DNA of 64,000 nucleotides from Tillandsia leiboldiana (GCA_029204045.2 JAQNDB010000499.1:1-64000); one strand, 5' to 3'. Shown: positions 10,331 to 22,490, counted from the first letter of the stretch. A program made the numbers and translations. The notes: generated from the sequence alone by a model not told the origin.

Positions 10331-12316
10331 ACATACTGGCTGGAGATACTCCACAGCCGGGACCCACTGTCACTCTCCCAAAGAAACCTGATCTACAGAC
10401 TGCTATCAACTCCACTCGGTCCCCAGACACGAGTGTAAAAGCATCCCACAACCACCCGACCTCTCGGCCCACAACTCGGGCGAGGAAAAGCTAAGTTCAG
10501 AATGACTAGTAATAAAGTGATGTGGGAATGTCTATAACAATAAAGAAACCTAGCCCAAGTTGGAGTTTTCTACAGTCTGGCTGAACATGATACATATGAC
10601 AGGGGTGCTAGGTCAAATCCCAAGATAACAATAATCAACAGCTTGTAGGGAAAGAAATAAACACATGATGATCTATCAACATCAGGAACATCAATTCCTA
10701 TAATCTAGCATGCTATACAGAACACATCTACAACATGCATGTCCCTACACAGATAGAATTAATGCACAGTCCATAGGTCATGAAGACAAGGCCACCCACC
10801 TGAAAGTGCTAACTGCCCGGAATCGTACAGCTGAGAAAGCCCAAAACAGTCAAATCACAAATCCCACCAAGCCAACAACACGGTAGAAGTGCTCACAACC
10901 TCCTGGGTACAAACATACACAAAAATTACACTTTAATCCACACAAATTCCACATTCCAAAATCTGTGGTGAACAGTCCCATTAACACGAAATTTTCACCT
11001 GAAAAACTTCCTCCAAAAATTCCAATAAAAATATGACGGCGATCCTCGCGAAGAGTAGATGTCGATAGAGTCCTGAAACGTCGAATTCCGATGTCCGGAT
11101 GAGGAGATAAAAATCCGACAAGAAGGTGCTGTCCAATTTAACCAACAGTCGCAAAGGGGGTTAAAAATGTACCCAGAACCCTAAGAAAAGCTCGGATCCA
11201 GAAAGAGTGTCCAACACGGAAAATGTAGATTTACCTCTTACGAAACCGTCACCGCAGAAATCGTCCAAAAACACTGTCCGGGTAGCTCTGTAGAACTCTC
11301 AGACTGAAGTGCGACGGAAACGGGCCTCCAACAGAAAATCGTCGCACTGCGCTCCGATGCCGAGATCACCGTCGCCGCGTCTTCCAAAAATTCCGAGCCT
11401 CCACAGGAAGAAGCGCAACAGGGAGCTCTTCAACTTCTCTTAAGGGCGCATGGGCAGGGGAGCTCGGGAAGATGGAGAAAATCCAAGGTGAAAGCAGCTC
11501 GGGTTCAAGAATAAACCAACCAAACGAAACAATTGGAAAAATGCCATCCATGTCCCGGTTTTATCTCGGTGCGCCTGGACCACGTACGCCACCCACTCGG
11601 AATCCGACACGTGGCGCTCAAAGATGCGCGGGAGCCACGGGTCAGCGCGCCCACGCGCGCCCACGAGCGCCTGTCGGGAACGCATCCCGAGGCAACCACT
11701 CCACGTTCCATGAACCGCACGCACAACACCGCACCAACCACCAGATGCCACGCGTCCACCCCCGGTCCACTGTGCACCCACGACACAGCGTGGACCGCGC
11801 GCACCAAGACCGTCCAACCACTAGGTGACACGTGGCCCAACCTCGGTCCACCGTGCACCCCGCCAAGGCCCATGGACCGCGCCTGCTGCGCCGGCCAACC
11901 GGTGCTCGCCACGTGGCCCGCGCCGGTGCACGACTCCCGCGGTGGACCGACCGGCCTCTCCTCGGCCCGCCGCCGCGCTCCGCCGTCCGCCGCCGCCGCC
12001 GGCGCAACTCCGGCTGCCGGAACAGTAAATCCACACCTCAAAATCCGTGTTTTCGCGTCCGGGCTCCGAAAAATACAAGTAAATAGCCCGTTTCGATCGT
12101 TTTCGCGCGCTGAATCCAAATCCGATGTCCGATTTGCCAAATTCCACTTCTAAAATTACCCAAAAATTCCCGGAAAAGCAAACTTGATCCGTTTTTCATG
12201 CCGGGTCCAATCCTTGGGTCCAATATGCGCGCAAATACCTCTAACACCCAACATGGGTCTCCAGAAGCCGCAGATCCAACAGTAATCCAAACGTGGGAAT
12301 TTTCCAGGTCCTCACA

Positions 12317-12331
12317 TCCTCCCCCACTAAA
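12317..12331 (-). promoter_or_regulatory. Polypurine tract of element B
   Basis: On the minus strand this reads TAGTGGGGGAGGA immediately before the LTR start TGTGAGG. It is preceded by GTTTCGAGGACGAAAC, a relic of the usual pol 3' end that is also seen in A near 18246. Plus-strand DNA priming is the expected role. Confidence 0.85.
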
Positions 12332-12889
12332 AGAAAGTTTCGTCCTCGAAACTAACACAACTCAAACAGGGAGTCTCCAAGCCAAAGGTAGGTATCCATC
12401 AACACCGTCTCCAGCTCCCAAGCACTACTCACTCCCCGTGATTACTCCTCAACAAAACAATCATCAGTACGGCATGGCCCGGTTGCGCAATTCTCTCATC
12501 ACACGAGCCAGAATTCGCAACGGGCGTCCCTCGCACTCCAAACACTCACAAATCTCAACTAGAGCGAGTCAATCACGGGCGAGGGGTCCAAAAGCAAAAA
12601 TACCTCTGAGCTGAGACGTGGAAAACCTCTGGAACTCCAAAAAGCTTGGGACAAGGAAGATTAACCAAATCTACTCGTCCAAACTCTGGCATCTCGGGAA
12701 CCCGTTATCCAGGAAAAGAATATCAGAAATGCCTCTGCCGTCCGATCTGTCCTCCATCACCCGGCGCGAAACACCAAAATCCAGAACTCGCTTCTGGCGG
12801 CAGATCCCTATCCAAAGGAACTGCAACACCATGCTCCATACACCACGCCTCCTCCATCGAAGCGTCAATAATCCGTAATGGAGGGACCA

Positions 12890-13484
12890 ACTAAACTGGA
12901 AGGTATCCTGGCGCAATCCACTTCCAGTCAAACATATCCTATGCGCCTCGTCCCTCGAAACCTGGAGCGCGTAGTTCAACGACTGTATAAACTCCCTAGC
13001 ACATGAAGGCTCTCAGATAGTCTCTCCATCACCACCAACCCCAATTTTGCCTACAAAGGCTCCAACTCAAACCTGTGAATCGGGATGGTTCAGACTGCCG
13101 GGACTGGCTCCATCGACCAATGACGTCCCGAAGCTCAGCTACTATCCACTATCCACCCTGCCTCGGTGCCTCGGCACTGCTTGTCGGCACGGAGGGGGCT
13201 GCTCGCTCCATCGGCGCCACTGGTACAACTGAAGATACCACTGCATAGGAAGAAGGTACTCGATGACACTCAAGCGGTACTGCAATTAACTTTGCTCTCT
13301 GCTCCAACAAGCGCATCAAACGTTCCATGGCCTCCTCCTGGCATCGGACAACCTCCGACATCTGTGCCATCTGGATCCATAACTCCTGGGTCTCGCTCTG
13401 CTCTGATAGCTCTGCCTCCCGCTGCTCGGGTTACTCATCAGATGCGGGATGTGCCCTCTTCGCTACACGACGTCTCAGGGGCAT
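12890..13484 (-). pseudogene. gag: Damaged gag remnant of element B
   Basis: On the minus strand a start at 13484 begins MPLRRRVAKRAH and is stopped by TAA after about 17 codons. The frame then continues through a helical stretch with MERLMRLLEQRAK (within 13149-13370), typical of Tekay-type Gag N-termini. Further on, about 12890-13030 aligns with the gag-core remnant of element C, including the shared AHRICLT.SGLRQD segment. Stops and frameshifts prevent a full Gag. No nucleocapsid knuckle was found. Confidence 0.7.
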
Positions 13485-13759
13485 CGTAGTCCACTGCACA
13501 ATAACAAACATCAGGACACAACAACCAAACGACCCAATCCAGCGAAAGTCTAAGACATGTCATCCATTCCATAGCATTATATTGTCTGCAGCCAACATAA
13601 TCGCTTAGGAGAATAAACATGCCAATCACTCATCCCATCCCTTGGGAGAGGTATGAAACTCAATCAGGACTCTCGCTAACAGTCACGACTCTCACGTAGT
13701 CATCCTAATGTCCAACCACAAGCCTAGGGTTTCTAAGTCAACAATGACCTACAACCTAG

Positions 13760-13771
13760 GCTCTGATACCA
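13760..13771 (-). promoter_or_regulatory. Primer-binding site of element B
   Basis: GCTCTGATACCA is the complement of TGGTATCAGAGC, matching initiator tRNA-Met. An 8-nt gap separates it from the right LTR start at 13780. It proves the reverse orientation of B relative to A. Confidence 0.93.
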
Positions 13772-13779
13772 CTCTAATC

Positions 13780-16700
13780 TATCACGCCCCGGCGTCGAAA
13801 CTGCGACCCGGGCTCGCCAACAGATCCGCCGCCCATACGGTGAACCCCGTATAGACGAAGCGTCAAACTTGCAAAAGATAGATACTAAACTATCCAGATA
13901 TCAGAGCTGAAAATAAACCACTAGAAATACAGTAAATTAGTACAAAGTCCTCACCAAAGTACAAGACACTCAACTCTGAAAGAAAAGTACAACTCTATAC
14001 CTCACTACAAGGTCTCTCAACAAGAAACTCTCAAAATAAAAAGGGTACATCTACTCTCAGGACGACGACTGGTAGGGATCTAGCTCGCGACTCCCTCACA
14101 TCGATCTGAAGAAGCAGCAACTGGAGCAGCAGGAACAGGAGTAGAAGTCCCTGTGGGAAAATACACCACGACGGGTGTGAGAACTACGTCCCAAGTAGTT
14201 CTCAGTGGGTGCCGCCAACAAGCCCAACGGTCTGCCCACTAAGTCTACTAGAGGCATAAAGTAACAAATGCATGGCTGTAAGGAAAAGCTGGTAAGAAGT
14301 AACTCTACAGCTACTATGCCTCTATCTAGATGCTCAAAGAGTGGAACAGATGATAACATGGTGCAACAACTAACTCTCATCTCTGATCACCCAATCTAAA
14401 CTGACTGCCTCCTCGGGTCCAGTCAAACCTGCGCCAACCTACTGCCGTTACGTCCCGGAGGAGCGGACTTACGTAGGACGTCCATGACTGCCAACACCAG
14501 CACAGTCAGAGGGACAAATGCAACGACAAGTCGCGATAGAAAAGCTCAGTCTCACACCGGCACAACAACCCGGTCTCGCCTACTCCGGAGTGGCACTCGA
14601 GGGGAGCGACCCACACGAGTAAAGTATCTCAGTAACAAGTATCTCTGTCAAGTGTCTCAAATGTGGCTCATGCAGGCTATGATCCAAAATCCTCGATCAA
14701 CAAGATCGGCTAACCAACAAAACACTGTCTCACTCAGACGGCTAGAGAACTACACTGCCGAGACTCACTATCACTCAGACGGCTCCCAAGGAACCCAGAT
14801 CTACAACCACTGCCCCAACAGGCCAAACAGGCCGAACATCGCATCCACTGCGAACAACTGCCTCAACAGGCCAAACAGGCCAAACGTCGCATCCACTGCG
14901 AACAACTGCCTCAACAGGCCACACAGGCCAAACGTCGCATCCACTGCGAACAACTGCCTCAACAGGCCCAAACATCGCATCCACTGCGAGAAACTGTCTC
15001 AACAGGCCAAACAGGCCAAACGTCGCATCCACTGCGAACAACTGCCTCAACAGGCCAAACATCGCATCCACAGCGAGAAACTGTCTCAACAGGCCAAACA
15101 GGCCAAACGTCGCATCCACTGCGAACAACTGCCTCAACAGGCCAAACATCGCATCCACAGCGAGAAACTGTCTCAACAGGCCAAACAGGCCAAACGTCGC
15201 ATCCACTGCGAACAACTGCCTCAACAGGCCAAACATACTGGCTGGAGATACTCCACAGCCGGGACCCACTGTCACTCTCCCAAAGAAACCTGATCTACAG
15301 ACTGCTATCAACTCCACTCGGTCCCCAGACACGAGTGTAAAAGCATCCCACAACCACCCGACCTCTCGGCCCACAACTCGGGCGAGGAAAAGCTAAGTTC
15401 AGAATGACTAGTAATAAAGTGATGTGGGAATGTCTATAACAATAAAGAAACCTAGCCCAAGTTGGAGTTTTCTACAGTCTGGCTGAACATGATACATATG
15501 ACAGGGGTGCTAGGTCAAATCCCAAGATAACAATAATCAACAGCTTGTAAGGAAAGAAATAAACACATGATGATCTATCAACATCAGGAACATCAATTCC
15601 TATAATCTAGCATGCTATACAGAACACATCTACAACATGCATGTCCCTACACAGATAGAATTAATGCACAGTCCATAGGTCATGAAGACAAGGCCACCCA
15701 CCTGAAAGTGCTAACTGCCCGGAATCGTACAGCTGAGAAAGCCCAAAACAGTCAAATCACAAATCCCACCAAGCCAACAACACGGTAGAAGTGCTCACAA
15801 CCTCCTGGGTACAAACATACACCAAAATTACACTTTAATCCACACAAATTCCACATTCCAAAATCTGTGGGGAACAGTCCCATTAACACGAAATTTTCAC
15901 CTGAAAAAACTCCTCCAAAAATTCCAATAAAAATATGACGGCGATCCTCGCGAAGAGTAGATGTCGATAGAGTCCTGAAACATCGAATTCCGATGTCCGG
16001 ATGAGGAGATAAAAATCCGACAAGAAGGTGCTGTCCAATTTAACCAACAGTCGCAAAGGGGGTTAAAAATGTACCCAGAACCCTAAGAAAAGCTCGGATC
16101 CAGAAAGAGTGTCCAACACGGAAAATGTAGATTTACCTCTTACGAAACCGTCACCGCAGAAATCGTCCAAAAACACTGTCCGGGTAGCTCTGTAGAACTC
16201 TCAGACTGAAGTGCGACGGAAACGGGCCTCCAACAGAAAATCGTCGCACTGCGCTCCGATGCCGAGATCGCCGTCGCCGCGTCTTCCAAAAATTCCGAGC
16301 CTCCACAGGAAGAAGCGCAACAGGGAGCTCTTCAACTTCTCTTAAGGGCGCATGGGCAGGGGAGCTCGGGAAGAGGGAGAAAATCCAAGGTGAAAGCAGC
16401 TCGGGTTCAAGAATAAACCAACCAAACGAAACAATTGGAAAAATGCCATCCATGTCCCGGTTTTATCTCGGTGCGCCTGGACCACGTACGCCACCCACTC
16501 GGAATCCGACACGTGGCGCTCAAAGATGCGCGGGAGCCACGGGTCAGCGCGCCCACGCGCGCCCACGAGCGCCTGTCGGGCACGCATCCCGAGGCAACCA
16601 CTCCACGTTCCATGAACCGCACGCACAACACCGCACCAACCACCAGATGCCACGCGTCCACCCCCGGTCCACCGTGCACCCACGACACAGCGTGGACCGC

Positions 16701-17218
16701 GCGCACCAAGACCGTCCAACCACTAGGTGACACGTGGCCCAACCTCGGTCCACCGTGCACCCCGCCAAGGCCCATGGACCGCGCCTGCTGCGCCGGCCAA
16801 CCGGTGCTCGCCACGTGGCCCGCGCCGGTGCACGACTCCCGCGGTGGACCGACCGGCCTCTCCTCGGCCCGCCGCCGCGCTCCGCCGTCCGCCGCCGCCG
16901 CCGGCGCAACTCCGGCTGCCGGAACAGTAAATCCACACCTCGAAATCCGTGTTTTCGCGTCCGGGCTCCGAAAAATACAAGTAAATAGCCCGTTTCGATC
17001 GTTTTCGCGCGCTGAATCCAAATCCGATGTCCGATTTGCTAAATTCCACTTCTAAAATTACCCAAAAATTCCCGGAAAAGCAAACTTGATCCGTTTTTCA
17101 TGCCGGGTCCAATCCTTGGGTCCAATATGCGCGCAAATACCTCTAACACCCAACATGGGTCTCCAGAAGCCGCAGATCCAACAGTAATCCAAACGTGGGA
17201 ATTTTCCAGGTCCTCACA
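13780..17218 (-). repeat. Right LTR of element B (5' LTR in element orientation)
   Basis: The same length as the left LTR (3439 bp). It begins TATCACGCCCC, where the left copy has TGTCACGCCCC; this is a transition in the otherwise invariant LTR terminus. It ends CCTCACA at 17218 next to the second TCGTC. It carries the same tandem array (14807-15232). Confidence 0.95.
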
Positions 17219-17223
17219 TCGTC

Positions 17224-18244
17224 ACAGGGACACGATGCAATATGGGTAATCGTGGACCGTCTGACGAAATCGGCCCACTTTCTGCCCATACACACGACGT
17301 GGGCGCGGGAACGACTGGCGCAAACCTACATCAACGAGATAGTAAGGTTGCATGGGGTGCCGACGTCCATCACGTCGGACAGGGACACGCGATTTGTGTC
17401 AAACTTTTGGCAGAGCCTGCTGCGAGCAATGGGAACCAAGTTGCACTTCAGTACGGCTTTTCACCCGCAGACCGATGGACAATCAGAGCGGGTGATACAA
17501 ATTGTGGAGGACATGCTTCGGGCATGCGTTTTGGACCTGGGCGAAGGGTGGGCACGGTGTCTGCCCCTAGTGGAATTTGCCTATAATAACAGTTACCAGG
17601 CCAGCATTCAGATGGCACCATACGAGGCCCTGTACGGGCGCCGCTGTCGGTCTCCAATATGCTGGGACGACTTGGGTGAGCGTAAGTTTCTGGGCCCAGA
17701 TTTGGTGGAGGAGACCGAAGCAAAGGTGCGATTGATTAGACAAAGGCTACTAACCGCCCAGAGCAGACAGAAAAGCTACGCGGACAACAGACGCCGAGAC
17801 TTAGAGTTCATGGTGGGCGAGCATGCGTTGCTCCGAGTTTCGCCCTCCAAGGGGAACCGACGCTTCGGCATAAAGGGAAAGTTAAGCCCGAGGTACGTAG
17901 GACCGTTCGAGATCCTAGAACGCGTAGGACCGGTGGCGTACCGATTAGCCCTGCCGCCAAACCTCGAACGAGTCCATAACGTGTTCCACGTCTCAATGCT
18001 CCGGAAGTACCTAGCCGATCCCTCTCATGCCTTGGATGCCTCCACCATCGAGTTGCGAGAGGATTTAAGCGTCGAGGAGACGCCGGTGCGGATTTTGGCG
18101 AGAGAGGACAAGAAGTTGCGCAAACGAACAATCCCCTATGTAAAGGTCCAGTGGAGCAACCATGAAGAGCGCGAGGCGACGTGGGAACTGGAATCGAAGA
18201 TGAGGGAATGTTTTCTCGAATTGATTAGTGGGGTTTGTATTTAA
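17224..18244 (+). CDS. pol: Pol of element A, second part: integrase core and chromodomain
   Basis: This continues integrase after element B and its TCGTC duplication. The DDE catalytic core is visible: Asp in IVDRLTKSAHF, Asp in ITSDRDTRFVSNFW, and Glu in TDGQSERVIQIVE. It is followed by the GPFEILERVGPVAYRL region of the integrase C-terminus and a chromodomain-like tail (YVKVQWSNHEEREATWE). That tail supports assignment to the chromovirus (Tekay/Del) branch. The frame is open to TAA at 18242-18244. An apparent start at 17195 lies within B's LTR and is an accident of the insertion. Confidence 0.92.
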
Positions 18245-18266
18245 GTTTCGGGACGAAACTTTTTAT

Positions 18267-18279
18267 AAAGTGTGAGTGG
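18267..18279 (+). promoter_or_regulatory. Probable polypurine tract of element A
   Basis: AAAGTGTGAGTGG directly precedes TGTAGTGATCCGG. By position (just after the GTTTCGGGACGAAAC relic of the pol end) it corresponds to the purer AGTGGGGGAGGA tract of B and C. It is unusually T-rich for a polypurine tract, so the exact LTR start may differ by a few bases. Confidence 0.6.
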
Positions 18280-18654
18280 TGTAGTGATCCGGCCTTTCGG
18301 GGTATTTTTGACTTACATGTAGTCATTTAAGCCTTTAAGTGAAATAAAATTATTCAATTCTTAAAAGTTGGCCATTGTGAGGTGCTAGTATTTTTCTGCG
18401 ATAGAGCGCGGAAAAAGAAAGCCGACGGTGCGATCGGATCTGAAATCCGATATCGGGATCCCCCGGAACGGGATTCAAAGTGATACGGTGATTAGTCGTG
18501 CATTGGAATCCGTGCAAAATATCTTGCACCCGTTAGAGATAAGGTGGGTTATCTCGTAGGGGATAATTAATTAGTTAATTAATTATCCCAGACGGAAAAT
18601 AATAATTCTCTTACGTACGAATTAAAGAGAAATTAATTAAAGATTTAATACGAC

Positions 18655-18662
18655 TATATAAG
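18655..18662 (+). promoter_or_regulatory. TATA box of the A LTR promoter
   Basis: TATATAAG stands about 375 bp after the LTR start, followed about 30 bp later by the purine-rich AGAAAAGAAAAG tract. This is a normal position for the U3 promoter of a plant Ty3/gypsy LTR. The equivalent site in the 5' LTR is off the window. Confidence 0.6.
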
Positions 18663-19007
18663 GGATCCCGATCATCGGAAAGAAAAGAAAAGAAAAATAA
18701 AAACCCTAATCGGTGAGAAGAGAAAAAGAAAAGAAAAGACGGAACCCTAGCCGGAAGGAAGGGAAAGGAGAAAGAGAAGGAGCCCGATCTTCCCGGACAC
18801 CGAACCGAAGGCAAGAACGCGACCGGACAACCTTCCCGTCGATCTTCGGTTAGTAAAATAATTGTTTTAAATTATTTGGGATTTTTCCGTCGTCTCTTTT
18901 GTTTGAGTTCTTGTTTTCTCCGTCGTATCCGTCACCGTCGCCGACATCGTCTTCATGCTAGGGCACGGAACGGACGGCGGAGGCGCGCGGTGCCACTAGG
19001 GCATCGC

Positions 19008-19548
19008 GCGGAGGAGGGTCACGAACGGCACCCATGTGGACCCGCAACCGCGCGGGCATCGCATGGGCGCCGCGCGGTTGCCGCGCGGACCCGCAACCAT
19101 GCGGACGGCACCCGCGCGGGCCCGCAACCATGCGGGCACCGCGCGGCTGCCGCGCGGTTGCCGCGCGGACCCGCAACCGTGCGGGCGCCGTGCGGCTGCC
19201 GCGTGGCGCCCGCACCCGCGCGGGCCCGCAACCATGCGGGCACCGCGCGGGCGCCGCGCGGTTGCCGCGCGGGCCCGCAACCATGCGGGTGCCGCGCGGC
19301 TGCCGCGCGGGCGCCGCGCGGCTGCCGCGCGGGAGGCACCCGCGCGGACCGCACGGCTGCCGCGCGGGCGGCACCCGCGCGGACCCACAACCGCGCGGCC
19401 GCCGTGCGGGGCCGCACCCGCGCGGGCACCGTGCGGCCGCCGCACGAGCAACGCCCGCGCGAGGCACCGCGCCGCGTGGGCGTCGCCCGCGGAGACACGC
19501 CGCGCGGTTCCGAACCGCGCGGGGCTCCGGCGGACGACGACGGCGGCA
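19008..19548. repeat. GC-rich tandem array in the 3' LTR of A
   Basis: The counterpart of the array at 3010-3590, built from the same CCGCGCGG / CCCGCAACC words but with several units missing or rearranged. Flanking LTR sequence on both sides is collinear, so the difference arose by slippage or unequal exchange after insertion. Confidence 0.85.
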
Positions 19549-20860
19549 CGGGAATTCCGTTTCGTCAACACGGACGGTGTTGGACTTTTCCGTCAAAAAG
19601 AGTAAATTGGGTGTTGTGTTTTCGGATGTTAGTACACGTTTTTGACTATAGTTATCCTTGCGGACTTTCTTTAGGTCCAGACGCGCAGCGGGGGTGCGCG
19701 AAGGATTCGCGTGTTCCGATCTCTCTTCAAATAGGTGGGTACGGTTGCGATAAGTGCAACAAGTGCAGTAAGTGCATTTATCGTCATTAAAATGCTCTTA
19801 AATTATCTAACAAAGTAGATGGACAGTTTAACCTTTCGCATAATTGTGTTTTTATCTAACAATTGAAGCGGCTACGGTCGCAATGCTCATGACACGCCGA
19901 TCTCGGCAAATCCGTTTTCGGATGCTGCACGTACACAGGCGGATTGGCCTCCGCATGGGTGTACTTTTCCGGAAGAGTGGTCTCTTATGACCCGTGTTCC
20001 TCACAAAGGGGTGGGAGCCGTGAGGACCCCTTCGCGCCCGCTGGGAATAGCACACCAGCACCGTGAAGGGGTTAAATGCATCAAAGAGGTGTTTGCGCAC
20101 GAGGGGAGACTTTAGTCTCTCCGACAAATAATCTGGGGTTGGTGCCCAATTTAATTGATAAATCTGGGGTTGGGGCCCAGCTTAATATGTGCAGGGTTTT
20201 AGCGAAATGGTTCCGGTGTATTCGGTTTGCTTCTTATTCCTTATTGATATTAGACATCTACTTTGTTTGTCACTGACATTACCCACTCCGTGACAGGTGT
20301 TACGAGGTGCGTTAGCCGGGAGGGCGGTGAGACTGCGTCGCGAGGGCCGTAGTCAGAACACTTGGTTTTTATTATCTCATTTCTCTTACGCTTAATTTAG
20401 TTAATTTGTTTGTGGGTCGTGATATTCGTGGACATGTATTACTTAGCGCTGTGGATGAGGTGTACTTTTATATTTCGGTTCTTTTGGTGATGTTTTCTTA
20501 TGCGGCACGTTTTCATGATAAACCAAATGACTTCGAAAAGGTTTTCTCAAAACGAAGTGCCGTGTGGGCACGGGTTTTGCAACCGCTGGCTTTATCCTTT
20601 CTAAACACTGATGCCGCTTTAATATTCCGCTTGTTGATGTATGTCTATTGTATGGTTGATGGTTGGTGTTGATGTATGTTGTTGTAAATGAGACGCCGTG
20701 CATATACAAAGGAGACTCTGTCCGTGGGCAGGGAGAATTTGTGTATGTGGCGGTCTGGCACGCACCGGGGATGAGGTTTAAATTACCTTGTTAAGAAGAA
20801 AAAAAAAGATACACGCGAATTTCCGCTTTGATAGACTCAAAAACCCCCGGGGGCGTGACA

Positions 20861-21644
20861 AGGAGATCCGATTGCTTGTGCTTATGTACCAGTTCCTATT
20901 GCTTGCTTTACTTTTAGTAATAGTCAAATTCCGATTTCGATTTCTATTGTTTGACTATTACTACTGGAAAAGCGTCTTCAGAAAGTAATCAACATCAACA
21001 ATCAGTGTTAGGAAAGAACGATCATCCCAAGAGGCATACTATATAGGAACTGGAAGCACTGCTCTCTCGTCCCTTCGTTGGTCCGTTTAGTCACTCGAAA
21101 TCGAAAGTCACATCACGGGAAGCAAGTAAGCGTACAAGGCTTTCCGGATCCCATCGAAGAAAAAACGCCAATCGCTGGAAATGGTATGGCCTATTTCAAC
21201 ACCTATCCTTCCCTTTGAAACTCTCGGAAGACCTCTCTGGTCTATAGTCATTACTAGTCCTTATGGACTGATGGCTAAAAAAAACAATAAACACGTTAGA
21301 AAGCCCTAAAAAAATAAAGGAAGGCACAACAGAACGAACTCTTGTCTTCCCTGGCCACAAAGAAAGCTGAACTCGAATGCGCTACTAGCAGATTTGTTGG
21401 AGATGGCAAGTTAACACCGTGGGTAGGCTTGCCTTTCACTCGCTCTGATTTTGGCGGAACGTAAACGTTAGAGTAGAATGTTAGAGGTAAGAACATGCAT
21501 GTTTTCTAAAAGCAAAATGGAAAAGAGGATTTGCGAAGATATGCGGATTCTCAGCCTTGATCTCCAGCTTGATGAGAAAGAAGACGAAGAATCGGCGAGC
21601 ATCCTAGCCAAATGGGACTTGTGTCTCAATCCGATCAAAAAGAA
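20861..21644. other. Mitochondrial-like intergenic DNA, no gene recognised
   Basis: About 780 bp right of element A. Moderate GC with frequent short purine/pyrimidine runs, like the rest of the mitochondrial segments. No ORF above 66 codons resembles a known protein, and no tRNA or rRNA signal was seen. The 5 bp after the LTR are AGGAG; their left partner is off the window. Confidence 0.5.
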
Positions 21645-22005
21645 AAGGGGATTAAGATGTTGACGGACGGTTCAATTAGCGAGCATGGGAAGGCTTGTGG
21701 AGGTTTAGCAAGAGACGACAAAGGGGATATATGCGCTCTCTCAAGCAGTTAAGAACAAGACCATACGATGATTCGAGCTCTTTTGCATCAGAAAATGTAT
21801 TCAAATAGCAGCTGAAAAGGAGTGTAAGAGGATTTGGATTGATTCGGATTCCCTAACGTAAGACATGGTCTACTCTCCATATCCCAAAGTCCGCAGCTAA
21901 GGAAAGCCTCTTCTTCATAAGATCAAGAAAGTACGAGCTTCGAAGATTTTTAAATCTCCCATACTTGGAGAGAAGCAAACCAACCGGCCGATTTTATGGC
22001 AATTT
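21645..22005 (+). pseudogene. LINE-type RNase H domain fragment
   Basis: A broken reading frame retains the plant LINE/RVT_3 RNase H signature in order: LTDGSISEHGKACGGLARDDKGDI, then QIAAEKECKRIWIDSDSLT, then EANQPADFMA near the end. Several stops and frame changes separate the pieces. Fragments of nuclear non-LTR elements are common in plant mitochondrial DNA, so this is an old transfer and distinct from the young LTR elements. Confidence 0.7.
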
Positions 22006-22416
22006 ACTCAAATTGGCGGTTGGTAGTAGACATATTTGGTCTTCAAATTTTACCTTCCTTCCATTTAGGAAAGTTAGTTGAAGAGGATAGATCCGGGAAA
22101 TTGTACATACGAATGGAATGTCAATCTGCATTTTTGTATATTAATACACTGGTAGGGGTCGATCAGGCTAATCCCAAAGCTGACCCTCGAACAGCTGCCG
22201 GACTGCTCTACTGACCTTCTCTCTCTTCGGACTCACTGAACCTTCTCAAAGACTCCTTTTGCACTGAGAACACAATTCATCACCCTCCTTCTCACAATCA
22301 GGCAAACCAGGTACGTCGATCGAATCTTCTTTCGCATCCAAAAGAGAGGCTGTGGGCTATCCAAGAGAGTGGTTCAGGTGACTACACTACCTGAGTCATT
22401 GATTAAGCAGGTCAGA
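22006..22416. other. Intergenic DNA, nothing recognised
   Basis: About 410 bp between the RNase H fragment and trnI. Only short ORFs without recognisable similarity. Confidence 0.4.
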
Positions 22417-22490
22417 TGGGCTTAGTAGGGCTCGAACCTACAATATCACCGTTATGAGCGGTACGTTTCAACCAATTAAACTATAAGCCC
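22417..22490 (-). tRNA. trnI-CAU: tRNA-Ile (CAU), mitochondrial type
   Basis: On the minus strand a 74-nt cloverleaf starts GGGCTTATAG. It has anticodon loop CTCATAA, T-arm GTAGGTTCGAGCCCTAC and acceptor GGGCTTA/TAAGCCC with discriminator A. The CAU anticodon would read Met unless C34 is converted to lysidine. The body matches the native mitochondrial isoleucine tRNA rather than the elongator or initiator Met tRNAs as I recall them. No CCA is encoded. Confidence 0.88.

Larger units (their letters stand above)
8878..12316 (-). repeat. Left LTR of element B (3' LTR in element orientation)
   Basis: It begins TGTCACGCCCC and ends GGTCCTCACA at 12316, followed at once by the complement of the polypurine tract. 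It contains a 43-45 bp tandem array (9905-10330), a TTTCGCGCGCTGAATCC block near 12094-12115 shared with C and the solo LTR at 10-3001, and GC-rich stretches whose ORFs are mirrored on both strands. Confidence 0.95.
8878..17218 (-). mobile_element. Non-autonomous LTR retrotransposon B nested in the integrase of A
   Basis: An 8341-bp element flanked by TCGTC (8873-8877 and 17219-17223). Both LTRs are exactly 3439 bp (8878-12316 and 13780-17218). The short 1463-bp internal region has a primer-binding site at its right end and a polypurine tract at its left end, so the element reads on the minus strand. The interior holds only a damaged gag remnant and no protease, RT or integrase motif was seen. 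This is the LARD-like pattern of giant LTRs with a small interior. About 13 substitutions separate the LTRs (about 0.4%, by eye), including G to A at the second base of the right copy. Mobilisation by an autonomous relative is inferred. Confidence 0.95.
18280..20860 (+). repeat. 3' LTR of element A (2581 bp)
   Basis: It begins TGTAGTGATCCGG and ends GGGGCGTGACA at 20860. It is the uninterrupted counterpart of the split 5' LTR. A TATA box (18655-18662), a purine-rich leader (18680-18800), the GC-rich array (19008-19548) and the U5 hairpin (about 20701-20747) occur in order. The target-site duplication cannot be tested because the left flank is outside the window. Confidence 0.92.

Noticed and set aside
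9582..10391. 269-codon ORF and its 199-codon antisense partner, duplicated at 14484-15293
   Set aside because: Product of the tandem array in the B LTRs; the peptide simply repeats the DNA period and matches no protein type.
17195..17223. Apparent start of the integrase ORF at 17195
   Set aside because: This ATG lies in B's LTR; the real frame continues from 8877 and the first 29 bases are LTR plus duplication.
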